Source of the DNA: Cystobacter ferrugineus
GTDB lineage: Bacteria; Myxococcota; Myxococcia; Myxococcales; Myxococcaceae
Length of the DNA stretch: 64,000 nt
NCBI RefSeq assembly: GCF_001887355.1
Contig: NZ_MPIN01000002.1
Location: 1 to 64,000 of the forward strand
Reading direction: 5' to 3'
Shown here: piece by piece, positions 16,803-24,621 of the stretch
Numbering within the stretch: position 1 is the first letter of the stretch
How the letters are laid out: each line of letters begins with the position of its first letter
Translations under genes and position numbers: made by a program
The notes under the pieces: generated by a model
The model's input: only the letters and a program-made list of their open reading frames with translations
Told to the model about the DNA's origin: nothing
The model's database searches: none

Positions 16803-17657
16803 ATGACGGAAGCCAGGCCACGGGCGGAAGGACAAGCCGAGGAAGCTCTCGAGGACATCGAGTTGGATCTCCTCCTCGAGGGCATCCTGCGGCGCTATGG
16901 GCTGGACTTCCGGGGCTATGCCCGCATGTCCTTGCGGCGGCGGGTGTGGAACATGGTTCATGCCCTGAAGCTGGAGAACCTCTCCGCGCTTCAGGCCAAG
17001 GTGCTGCACGACTCGGCGGCGATGGACATGCTGCTGCAGCACCTGTCGGTGAACACCACCACCATGTTCCGCGACCCCACCTTCTTCCGGGCGTTCCGCG
17101 AGCAGGTGGTGCCCCACCTCTTCTCCGCCCCCTTCGTGCGCATCTGGCACGCGGGGTGTTCCACGGGAGAAGAGGTGTACTCGCTCGCCATCCTGCTGCA
17201 CGAGGTGGGGCTGTACGAGCGCAGCCGCATCTACGCCACGGACATGAACGTGGCCGTGGTGGAGCGGGCCAAGTCGGGCATCTTCCCGCTGGAGCACATG
17301 CGCGAGTACACGTCCAACTACATGCGCGCCGGCGGCACGGCCGCCTTCAGCGACTACTACACGGCCAACTACGATCACGCGATCTTCAAGGCCTCGCTGC
17401 GCAAGAACGTCGTCTTCGCCCAGCACAACCTGGTGAGCGACGGCACCTTCAACGAGTTCAACGTGGTGCTCTGCCGCAACGTGCTCATCTACTTCGGCGC
17501 TCCCCTGCAGGCACGCGTCCACCGGCTGCTGCACCAATCCTTGCGCCGCTTCGGGGTGCTGGTGCTGGGGCGCGGCGAGACGCTGCGCCACACCGTGCTG
17601 GAGAACGACTACGACGAGGTGAACGCCGAGGAGCGCATCTACCGGCGCCGGGCGTGA
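16803..17657 (+). CDS. CheR-type methyltransferase
   Basis: A 284-residue protein. The N-terminal helical domain (about 15-75; YGLDFRGYARMSLRRRVW) and the SAM-binding domain (WHAGCSTGEEVYSLAI, then YATDMNVAVVERAKSGIF, then QHNLVSDGTFNEFNVVLCRN) are those of chemotaxis receptor methyltransferases. There is no C-terminal TPR. No chemoreceptor or CheA gene is adjacent. The gene starts 5 bases after the stop of the giant HAMP kinase, so it is very likely co-expressed with it. Stand-alone CheR domains next to hybrid kinases occur in bacteria, where they may methylate a receptor elsewhere. The target is unknown. Confidence 0.9.
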   Translation: MTEARPRAEGQAEEALEDIELDLLLEGILRRYGLDFRGYARMSLRRRVWNMVHALKLENLSALQAKVLHDSAAMDMLLQHLSVNTTTMFRDPTFFRAFREQVVPHLFSAPFVRIWHAGCSTGEEVYSLAILLHEVGLYERSRIYATDMNVAVVERAKSGIFPLEHMREYTSNYMRAGGTAAFSDYYTANYDHAIFKASLRKNVVFAQHNLVSDGTFNEFNVVLCRNVLIYFGAPLQARVHRLLHQSLRRFGVLVLGRGETLRHTVLENDYDEVNAEERIYRRRA

Positions 17658-17664
17658 GGCCGCC

Positions 17665-17973
17665 CTACTCCACCGGCGCGGGCACGCGGTACAGCTCGTA
17701 GACGTCGTCGTGGTGGAACAGGCCCATCGCCTCGCGCTGCACGATGAGGTACCAGCGCTGCTTGTCCGCCTCGGCCCGCAGCTCCTTGTGCCGCGCCACC
17801 CAGCGCGCCCGCTCGGGGCCCCGCGTACCGGCCAGGGACTGCTCCACCTGCTTCAACTCCTCCAACAACGACTCCACCCGCGTGGCCACCCGCCGGAGCG
17901 CGGACGCCTTCTCCTTGCGGATTTCCACCTCGATGGCGAGCGTGCCACCCACGGTATTGGCGTTCGAGGACAT
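17665..17973 (-). CDS. Conserved-looking small protein of unknown function
   Basis: About 102 residues from ATG 17973 (MSSNANTVGGTLAIEVEI). A TTG at 17982 would add three residues. The middle is one long charged helix (about 20-75: KASALRRVATRVESLLEELKQVEQSL) ending in a more ordered C-terminus with WYLIVQREAMGLFHHDDVYELY. I do not recognise a family. It converges on cheR with only 7 bases between them. Confidence 0.6.
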   Translation of the reverse strand: MSSNANTVGGTLAIEVEIRKEKASALRRVATRVESLLEELKQVEQSLAGTRGPERARWVARHKELRAEADKQRWYLIVQREAMGLFHHDDVYELYRVPAPVE

Positions 17974-18023
17974 GCGGGCCAATTAACGCCTTCCCCTCCC
18001 CTCTCGCAACCGACAGACACCCC

Positions 18024-18461
18024 TCAGTGGGGCGCGTCCGCGCGCGGCGCGTCGGGCAGCTGCTGCTCGGCTTGCTGGCGGATGACCCGCCGGGTCTCCA
18101 CCTCTTCCTCCTCGGTCCGCTGACGCCGGCGCACCAGTCCCTGGGACTCGTCCACGAACCAGAAGAGCACCCGGAAGAAGGCGGCGATGACGGTGAGGAG
18201 GATGGACGAGAGAAACCAGCTCAGCACCGTTCCCACCCAGCCGCCCACCACCACCCGGATGGGGTAGGTGCCCGTGAGCGGCACCAGCACGAAGGCCACA
18301 TAGTGCGAGGTGCAATACGGGCAGGAGACCAGGTAGCCGCAGAACTTCTCCTTGCCCCCCAGCCGTTCACGCAGGGGCGCGAAGAGGCGCTCCCGGGTGA
18401 TGGTCTGGGAGATGCCCATGACCACGGCCGACACCGCGAAGAGCTGGAAGAGGTCCGCCAT
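18024..18461 (-). CDS. DUF1360-like membrane protein with CPYC motif
   Basis: A 145-residue membrane protein with three hydrophobic segments (about 3-17, 53-70, 76-102). Between them lies FCGYLVSCPYCTSHYVAF, a cysteine-rich signature resembling DUF1360 proteins. The C-terminal 40 residues are highly charged (RRRQRTEEEEVETRR) and probably cytoplasmic. ATG 18461 is used because the upstream extension of the frame reads as shadow sequence. The function of the family is not known to me. Confidence 0.7.
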   Translation of the reverse strand: MADLFQLFAVSAVVMGISQTITRERLFAPLRERLGGKEKFCGYLVSCPYCTSHYVAFVLVPLTGTYPIRVVVGGWVGTVLSWFLSSILLTVIAAFFRVLFWFVDESQGLVRRRQRTEEEEVETRRVIRQQAEQQLPDAPRADAPH

Positions 18462-18634
18462 GCCCCCCAAGGTGGAGATCCCCTCGCCGCGGCGCGTCGG
18501 ACTCCGGAACAACGGGATGTCCACCGGGCGGCCGGGGAAGCCCTCCCCTGGCCCTCGCGCTCGCCCCTGTTCGCCGTGGGACGGACACCGAGCCCAAGGA
18601 GCGCGGCCGAGGTGCCCGGGTGAGCACTCGCGGG

Positions 18635-18661
18635 TTGCCCCGGGTGGGCGCCCACTATAAC
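18635..18661 (+). promoter_or_regulatory. Promoter and operator for the MarR gene
   Basis: TTGCCC (18635-18640) and TATAAC (18656-18661) form a sigma-70-like pair with a short 15-base spacer. The spacer is almost filled by a perfect 12-bp palindrome, GTGGGC-GCCCAC (18644-18655). The predicted start of transcription falls at or next to the ATG at 18670, suggesting a leaderless mRNA and steric autorepression by the MarR product. Confidence 0.45.
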
Positions 18662-18669
18662 TCGGCACG

Positions 18670-19137
18670 ATGAGCCGAACGCGCCCCGTGAGCCTGACCC
18701 TTGACGAGTTCCTCCCGTACCGCCTCTCGGTCGCCGCGAACGTCGTCAGCCAACGGGTCGCGCGCGTGTACGTGGAGCAATACGGCCTGAGCACACAGGA
18801 GTGGCGGCTCATCGCGGTGCTCGGGGAGGACGGCGATCGCACGCAACTCGAGCTCGTCAAGCGCACGCGGATGGAGAAGGTCCCGGTGAGCCGCGCCGCG
18901 CGCGCCCTCGAGGACAAGGGCCTGGTCCGGCGCACCACGAACGAGAGCGATGCACGCTCGCGCCGCTTGTCGCTGACCGCCGCGGGCCGCCGCATCTACG
19001 AGCGCGTGGCGCCCGCCGCGCTCGAGGCCGAGGCCGAGGTGCTCGCCGACCTCGAGCCCGGCGAACGTGCGGTACTGCGCTCACTGCTCGAGCGTGTCGA
19101 GCGCACCGCGAACCGCTCCCTGAAGCGGGCCCCGTGA
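18670..19137 (+). CDS. MarR-family regulator of the homogentisate genes
   Basis: A 155-residue winged-helix protein. The recognition region is about 55-100 (TQLELVKRTRMEKVPVSRAA, then LEDKGLVRRTTNESDARSR, wing with DARSRRLSLTAAGRR). Dimerisation helices flank it. MarR proteins are usually ligand-released repressors. It lies 39 bases upstream of hmgA in the same direction, which suggests an HmgR-like role responding to homogentisate or a related aromatic acid. That ligand is inferred from context only. Confidence 0.87.
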   Translation: MSRTRPVSLTLDEFLPYRLSVAANVVSQRVARVYVEQYGLSTQEWRLIAVLGEDGDRTQLELVKRTRMEKVPVSRAARALEDKGLVRRTTNESDARSRRLSLTAAGRRIYERVAPAALEAEAEVLADLEPGERAVLRSLLERVERTANRSLKRAP

Positions 19138-19139
19138 CC

Positions 19140-19167
19140 TTGTCAATCTGGTTTCATCCGTTACTAT
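19140..19167 (+). promoter_or_regulatory. Candidate hmgA promoter
   Basis: TTGTCA (19140-19145) and TACTAT (19162-19167), 16 bases apart, lie in the MarR-hmgA gap. The expected transcription start is within a few bases of ATG 19177, so hmgA could have its own, nearly leaderless transcript in addition to read-through from the regulator. Confidence 0.45.
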
Positions 19168-19176
19168 CTGGGCGCC

Positions 19177-20487
19177 ATGGACACCATCCACTACCTCTCG
19201 GGCTTCGGGAACGAGCATGCATCGGAGGCCATCCCCGGTGCGCTTCCAGTCGGCCAGAACACGCCGCAGCGCGTCGCGTTCGGCCTCTACGCCGAGCAGA
19301 TTTCGGGCACGGCCTTCACCGCGCCACGAGGTGAGAACCGGCGGACGTGGTTCTACCGGCTGAGGCCGAGCGCGACCCACCCGCCGTACCGGCGGACGGA
19401 AGCACGCCACCTGCGCAGCGGTCCGTTCGACGAGGTTCCGCCGACGCCCAACCGGCTGCGCTGGAATCCACATCCGCTGCCCACGGAGCCGACGACGTTC
19501 ATCGAGGGGCTGTTCACCATGGGCGGCAACGGTTCGCCCGCCATCGGCGCGGGCGCGGCGGTGCACGTCTACGCCGCGAACACGTCGATGGTCGACACCG
19601 CGTTCTTCAACGCCGACGGCGAGTTGCTCATCGTGCCGCAATCCGGGACGCTCCGGATCGTGACCGAGATGGGTGTGCTACGGGTTCCTCCCGGGCACGT
19701 GGCGCTCATCCCACGCGGGGTGCGCATGCGCGTGGAGCTGCCGGACGGACCGGTGCGCGGCTACATCTGCGAGAACTACGGCGCGTCGTTCCGGCTCCCC
19801 GAGCTGGGCCCCATCGGCGCCAATGGCCTCGCCAATCCGCGGGACTTCCTGGCCCCCACGGCGAGCTACGAGGACGTCGAGCGGCCGACGCGCCTCGTGC
19901 AGAAATTCCAGGGCCACCTCTGGGAGACGACCCTCGATCACTCGCCCTTCGATGTCGTCGCGTGGCATGGCACGCACGTGCCATATGCGTATGACCTCGC
20001 GCGGTTCAACACCATCAACACGGTGAGCTTCGATCACCCGGATCCGTCGATCTTCACGGTGCTCACGTCGCCAAGCGAGACGCCGGGGACGGCGAACTGC
20101 GACTTCGTGATCTTCCCACCCCGGTGGATGGTCGCCGAGCACACGTTCCGGCCGCCGTGGTTCCATCGCAACGTGATGAGCGAGATGATGGGGCTGGTCC
20201 ACGGTGTCTACGACGCCAAGGCGGACCAGTTCGTGCCGGGCGGGGTGTCGCTCCACAACTGCATGAGCGCCCACGGACCCGACCGGAAGACCTACGAGAC
20301 GGCGGTGGCCGCGGACCTCGCGCCACGGAAGATCGACAACACGCTCGCCTTCATGTTCGAGACGCGCTGGGTCATCGCACCGACGAGCGCGGCGATGGAG
20401 AGCGCGACGCTGCAGTCGGATTACGACGCCTGCTGGGGTGAGCTCCGCAAGGCCCAGGTACCCACGAAGGAAGGCTCCACGCCATGA
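19177..20487 (+). CDS. hmgA: Homogentisate 1,2-dioxygenase
   Basis: A 436-residue enzyme that opens the ring of homogentisate to maleylacetoacetate in tyrosine/phenylalanine breakdown. The start [18 protein letters not shown] and the block [16 protein letters not shown] are diagnostic. The iron ligands are present: H330 and E336 in [14 protein letters not shown] and H366 in [10 protein letters not shown], with the same spacing as in the human enzyme. The cytoplasmic non-haem Fe(II) protein is full length. Its stop overlaps the start of the fumarylacetoacetate hydrolase gene by four bases (ATGA), so the two steps are translationally coupled. No maleylacetoacetate isomerase gene is seen in the window. 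Confidence 0.97.
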   Translation: MDTIHYLSGFGNEHASEAIPGALPVGQNTPQRVAFGLYAEQISGTAFTAPRGENRRTWFYRLRPSATHPPYRRTEARHLRSGPFDEVPPTPNRLRWNPHPLPTEPTTFIEGLFTMGGNGSPAIGAGAAVHVYAANTSMVDTAFFNADGELLIVPQSGTLRIVTEMGVLRVPPGHVALIPRGVRMRVELPDGPVRGYICENYGASFRLPELGPIGANGLANPRDFLAPTASYEDVERPTRLVQKFQGHLWETTLDHSPFDVVAWHGTHVPYAYDLARFNTINTVSFDHPDPSIFTVLTSPSETPGTANCDFVIFPPRWMVAEHTFRPPWFHRNVMSEMMGLVHGVYDAKADQFVPGGVSLHNCMSAHGPDRKTYETAVAADLAPRKIDNTLAFMFETRWVIAPTSAAMESATLQSDYDACWGELRKAQVPTKEGSTP

Positions 20488-21485
20488 AGCTCGCATCCCT
20501 GAACGAAGGGCGGGATGGCCGCCTCGTCGTCGTGTCGAGAGATCTCTCGCGACAGGCGGACGCGTCGTCCGCCGCCCCGACCCTCCAGGCCGCGCTCGAC
20601 GATTGGGAGCGCCGTGCGCCACTGCTGCGCTCGATCGCGGAGCGACTGGAGAGTGGAGCACTCACGGGCGAGCCCTTCGACCCCGAGCGGTGCGCGGCGC
20701 CGCTGCCTCGCGCCTATCAGTGGGCGGACGGCTCGGCGTACGTGAATCACGTCGAGCTGGTGCGCAAGGCACGCAAGGCGGAGATGCCGGAGTCGTTCTG
20801 GACCGACCCGCTGATGTACCAGGGCGGCTCCGATGGCTTCCTCGGCCCACGCCAGCCCATCCCTCTCGCCGATGAGTCGTGGGGCTGCGACATGGAGGGC
20901 GAGGTCGTGGTGGTGACGCGCGACGTGCCCCTCGGGGCCACGCGCGAGCAGGCGCTCGGGGCAATCGTGCTGGTGGGGCTCGTCAACGACGTGTCGCTGC
21001 GCAACCTGATTCCGGGCGAGCTGGCCAAGGGCTTCGGGTTCTTCCAGTCCAAGCCCGCGTCGGCGTTCTCGCCGGTGTTCGTCACGCCCGACGAGCTGGG
21101 CAGCGCGTGGCGTGATGGCAAGCTGCACCGCCGCCTCGAGGTCTTCCTCGACGGCCAGCCGTTCGGGCGCGCGGACGCCGGTGTCGACATGACGTTCGAC
21201 TTCGGAACGCTCATTGCCCACGCGGCCAGGACACGCTCGCTGTGCGCGGGGACGATCATCGGCTCGGGCACGGTGTCCAACCGTGGACCCGACGGCGGGC
21301 CTGGAACGACCGTGGCCGAAGGCGGCGCGGGCTACTCGTGCATCGCGGAGCTGCGCACGGTCGAGACCCTCCGGAGCGGCGCTCCCAAGACACCGTTCCT
21401 CAAGCGTGGCAACCGGGTGCGTATCGACATGCGGGATGAGGCCGGCACGATCTTCGGCGCCATCGATCAGGTGGTCGGGAACTGA
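20484..21485 (+). CDS. Fumarylacetoacetate hydrolase family protein
   Basis: A 333-residue FAH-fold enzyme. Metal-binding and active-site elements are visible: [12 protein letters not shown] (Glu ligands), [12 protein letters not shown] (Asp ligand), [15 protein letters not shown] and [17 protein letters not shown]. In this operon the expected reaction is cleavage of fumarylacetoacetate to fumarate and acetoacetate, the last step of tyrosine breakdown. It is shorter than the animal enzyme (about 420) but typical of the short prokaryotic FAH type. It overlaps hmgA by four bases and is followed by a strong hairpin. Confidence 0.92.
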   Translation: MKLASLNEGRDGRLVVVSRDLSRQADASSAAPTLQAALDDWERRAPLLRSIAERLESGALTGEPFDPERCAAPLPRAYQWADGSAYVNHVELVRKARKAEMPESFWTDPLMYQGGSDGFLGPRQPIPLADESWGCDMEGEVVVVTRDVPLGATREQALGAIVLVGLVNDVSLRNLIPGELAKGFGFFQSKPASAFSPVFVTPDELGSAWRDGKLHRRLEVFLDGQPFGRADAGVDMTFDFGTLIAHAARTRSLCAGTIIGSGTVSNRGPDGGPGTTVAEGGAGYSCIAELRTVETLRSGAPKTPFLKRGNRVRIDMRDEAGTIFGAIDQVVGN

Positions 21486-21503
21486 AGCCCGAGGAAGGTG
21501 TTG

Positions 21504-21530
21504 GGGCCCGGGAGACACCTGCCCGGGCCC
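21504..21530 (+). terminator. Terminator hairpin after the homogentisate operon
   Basis: GGGCCCGGG (21504-21512) pairs perfectly with CCCGGGCCC (21522-21530) across a 9-base loop, 18 bases after the stop of the FAH gene. There is no T-run, which is common in this kind of high-GC genome. Confidence 0.6.
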
Positions 21531-21846
21531 GATGAGGCTTGGGGGGTCAAATCGAGCAAGCCGAACGAGGCGCTCGCCGCTTCCGGACGAAGGTGCTCAC
21601 CGTGGTACGGCACGTCTCCAGCCCATCCCCCGCTCCACGGCGCCCCCATCCTTGGAGAGCATGGAGTAGAGCGAGGCCGTGCATCGTCGCACGGCACACG
21701 TCTCCCAACCCCCGCGGACGATGGCTCCTGGCACGAGGAGCACGGCTGGCACGACTTTCCTTCCCCGCGGTGTTCGAGTCTTGACCGCACTCCATTCAAG
21801 GAAGGCATCTGCTCCCCGTCCAGGGCACAGTGGTTGCCCGAGACCC
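21531..21846. other. Intergenic stretch without a supportable gene
   Basis: About 316 bases between the terminator and the ATG of the kinase. Several overlapping open frames exist on both strands, but none shows a recognisable motif or convincing composition. It probably holds the kinase promoter, which I could not place. Confidence 0.5.
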
Positions 21847-24402
21847 ATGACGACGTCGCCGCACAGCGGTTCTCTCCATCGGTTCGAGCAGGTGCTCGCA
21901 TGGCTGGTACCAGTCGCGAGTGGGCTCGCCGTTCTGGTCGCGTCTCTGGATCTGCTCGGCTGGGCCCTGGCCAGCAGGCTGCTCATCCAGCTCGTTCCCC
22001 TGCCAGGTGTCGGCATCATGATGCCGAACACCGCGATAGGCTTCGTCCTGAGTGGCACCGCGCTCTGGTTGCTCCACGAAGAAGAGGCGGATCCGCGGCG
22101 GCGCTGGACGGGTCAAGCCCTGGCGCTCGCGACCCTGCTGTTGGGAGGCATGATCCTCTCCGAGTACATCTTCGGGATCGACCTCGGCATCGACCTCCTG
22201 CTCTTCGGAGAGACCGTCAAGCATCTGGCTCCGGGGCTTCCGGGACGGCCCTCGCCCTTGGGCGCGTTGAGCTTCTGTCTCACGGGGCTGATGCTCCTGC
22301 TGATGCATGTCAGGACTCGCCAGGGATGGCTGCCAGCCCGGCTCCTGGCCCTGGTCGTCATGCTCGTCTCCTCCCAGGTCCTCATCGGGTACGTCTACCT
22401 GGACGAGCGTCTGTTCCAGCCCGAGCGACTCGTCTTCCCCGTACCACCCTCCTCGAGCATGGCGGTCCATTCAACGCTCCTCTTCCTCCTGTTGTCTCTC
22501 GGCATCCTGTCCATCCATCGCGAGCGCGGGCTGACAGGCATGCTCCTCCGGGACGACATCGGGGGCATCATGGCGCGCCGGCTTCTCCCCGCGACCATCC
22601 TCACTCCCCTGCTGCTGGGTGGAGCCCTGCTCCTGGGTGAACGGCTGGGGCTCTACGGAGCCACGTTGGCCTTCTCGATCTTCGTGCTCATCACGATGGC
22701 CGCCTTCCTGCTCCTGGTCGCGTGGAATGCGAACACCCTCTCCCTGATGGATGCGCGGCACCGGTCCGAGGAAGCGCTCCGCAACAGTGAGGCGCGCTTC
22801 CGGACCTCGTTCGAGCACGCACCGATCGGAATGTCCCTGGCTGGTCTGGACGGCCAGTTCCTGAACGTGAACGGCGCACTGTGCGAGCTCGTCGGCTACT
22901 CACAGCAGGAGCTCCTCACCAAGACGTTCCAGGACATCACCTACTCCGAGGACCTGGAGTTGGACCTGGAGAACGTGCACCGGATGATCCAAGGAGAGTT
23001 CAACACCTATCAACTGGAAAAGCGCTACATCCACAAGGATGGCCACCTCGTGACCATCCTGATGACAGGCTCCCTGGTGCGCGACTCTCGGGGTGAGCCG
23101 CTCTACTTCATCGCGCAGATCCAGGACATTTCCGAGCGCAAACAGCTCGAACAGGCATGGCGCTTCCTGGCCGAGGCGGGTCCACGGCTCGCGGCCTCGC
23201 TCGAGCCCCAGGCCACCCTCACCACCGTCGCGGGGTTGGCCGTTCCCGCCCTGGCCGACTGGTGCATGATCTACCTCTTCGGAGAAGACGGGCGGGTGCA
23301 GGGGGTGGAAATCATGGCGGCGTCTCCAGAGAAATCGCGCCTGCTGCGCGAGATGATCACCGCCTATCCCCATGACCTGTCCCAGGAGGGAGACATCGTC
23401 GCCCACGTCCTCCAGACGGGACAGTCGGCGCTCGTCCCGGAGATCCCTGAAGCACTACTCGAGGAGAGAGCGAGGGACGTCCGTCACCTGGAATTGCTCC
23501 ACCGCCTCGAGCCCCGCTCGGACATCGTCGTGCCCCTCACCACGCACGGGCGCATCCTGGGCGTGCTCATCCTCACGATGTCTGAATCAGGGCGCCGCTA
23601 TGGTGCCCGGGACCTCGCCCTCGCCGAGGAACTGGCCCATCGCGCCGCGCTCGCCATCGACAATGCCCACTTCCATGAACAGTCCGAGCAGGCCACCCGC
23701 ACTCGCGACGAGGTTCTCCGGATCGTCGCCCACGATCTCCGCACTCCGTTGAATGTCATCTCCCTGAGCGCCAGGAAGCTCCTGGTGTCTCCCCCCGAGA
23801 AGAGAGCCACGGACACGAGCTCACTCGAATCCATCCAGAAGGCGGTCGACCGGGCGACCCGGCTCATCCAGGATCTGCTGGACGTCGCCCGGATGGAGGC
23901 CGGCCGGCTCTCAGTGGACCGTGGCTTGGAGCAGACCGCGCCACTCGTCAAGGAGGCCGCCGAGTTGCATCGCGCACTCGCGGAGGAGAAGTCCATCCAA
24001 CTCACGGTCGCCGTCGCGGAGGACGTTCCCCCTGTCTTCGCCGACCGCGACCGGGTGATTCAGATCCTCTCGAACCTGCTCGGCAACGCGCTCAAGTTCA
24101 CTCCGGAGGGTGGACGGATCACGCTTCGCGCCGAACCGGCGGGGCACATGATGCGCTTCTCCGTGGGAGACACGGGCGCAGGGATTCCCAAGGAGAACCT
24201 GCCCCACCTCTTCGAACCCTTCTGGCAGGCCTCCGTGGGAAGGAAGGAAGGGGCCGGTCTGGGACTCGCCATCGTGAAGGGGCTCGTCGACGCCCACGGC
24301 GGACGCATCTGGGTCGAGAGCAAGCCTGGAGGAGGGAGCACCTTCTTCTTCACACTTCCCACCGCGATTCCGGCCACGGAACACTCCCCGCATCACGCAT
24401 GA
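21847..24402 (+). CDS. Membrane sensor histidine kinase (8-TM input, PAS, GAF, HK)
   Basis: An 851-residue kinase. Residues about 12-300 hold roughly eight hydrophobic segments forming a MASE-like membrane input module. They are followed by PAS (about 301-434; RFRTSFEHAPIGMSLAGLDG, closing with QDISERKQLEQA), GAF (about 438-614), HisKA with H629 in VLRIVAHDLRTPLN, and HATPase (NLLGNALKFT, DTGAGIP, GAGLGLAIVKG). There is no receiver domain and no regulator gene beside it, so the partner lies elsewhere. ATG 21847 is preferred over upstream in-frame starts because the first TM then lies near the N-terminus and the upstream 56 residues are low-information. Confidence 0.92.
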   Translation: MTTSPHSGSLHRFEQVLAWLVPVASGLAVLVASLDLLGWALASRLLIQLVPLPGVGIMMPNTAIGFVLSGTALWLLHEEEADPRRRWTGQALALATLLLGGMILSEYIFGIDLGIDLLLFGETVKHLAPGLPGRPSPLGALSFCLTGLMLLLMHVRTRQGWLPARLLALVVMLVSSQVLIGYVYLDERLFQPERLVFPVPPSSSMAVHSTLLFLLLSLGILSIHRERGLTGMLLRDDIGGIMARRLLPATILTPLLLGGALLLGERLGLYGATLAFSIFVLITMAAFLLLVAWNANTLSLMDARHRSEEALRNSEARFRTSFEHAPIGMSLAGLDGQFLNVNGALCELVGYSQQELLTKTFQDITYSEDLELDLENVHRMIQGEFNTYQLEKRYIHKDGHLVTILMTGSLVRDSRGEPLYFIAQIQDISERKQLEQAWRFLAEAGPRLAASLEPQATLTTVAGLAVPALADWCMIYLFGEDGRVQGVEIMAASPEKSRLLREMITAYPHDLSQEGDIVAHVLQTGQSALVPEIPEALLEERARDVRHLELLHRLEPRSDIVVPLTTHGRILGVLILTMSESGRRYGARDLALAEELAHRAALAIDNAHFHEQSEQATRTRDEVLRIVAHDLRTPLNVISLSARKLLVSPPEKRATDTSSLESIQKAVDRATRLIQDLLDVARMEAGRLSVDRGLEQTAPLVKEAAELHRALAEEKSIQLTVAVAEDVPPVFADRDRVIQILSNLLGNALKFTPEGGRITLRAEPAGHMMRFSVGDTGAGIPKENLPHLFEPFWQASVGRKEGAGLGLAIVKGLVDAHGGRIWVESKPGGGSTFFFTLPTAIPATEHSPHHA

Positions 24403-24452
24403 GGTCCCACCCTCGAACAGGACCCCGACCGCCCTATGCTCATGCTCCAGAC

Positions 24453-24581
24453 ATGAGCCAGAACATCTACGACGCTCCGGTCTTCTTCGCGGGGTACAGC
24501 CAGCTCACACGCTCCTTGAAGGGCCTCGCTGGCGCCCCGGAGTGGCCGTCGCTGCGTGCGCTCCTCCCCGACGTCGAAGGT
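24453..24581 (+). pseudogene. Stub of a SAM-dependent methyltransferase gene
   Basis: The frame from ATG 24453 reads MSQNIYDAPVFFAGYSQLTR and continues to GAPEWPSLRALLPDVEG. This is the typical N-terminus of class I methyltransferases that begin with a YDxPxFFxGYSxL...GLxGAPEWPxLRxLLPD block just before the SAM-binding glycine loop. The similarity stops near 24581 and the DLGCG loop is missing. What follows (LFASEGMKTQ) is unrelated. I read it as a 43-codon remnant left by a deletion or insertion next to the Ebony-like gene. Confidence 0.6.
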
Positions 24582-24621
24582 CTGTTTGCTTCTGAAGGGA
24601 TGAAGACACAAGCTGGGTGTC

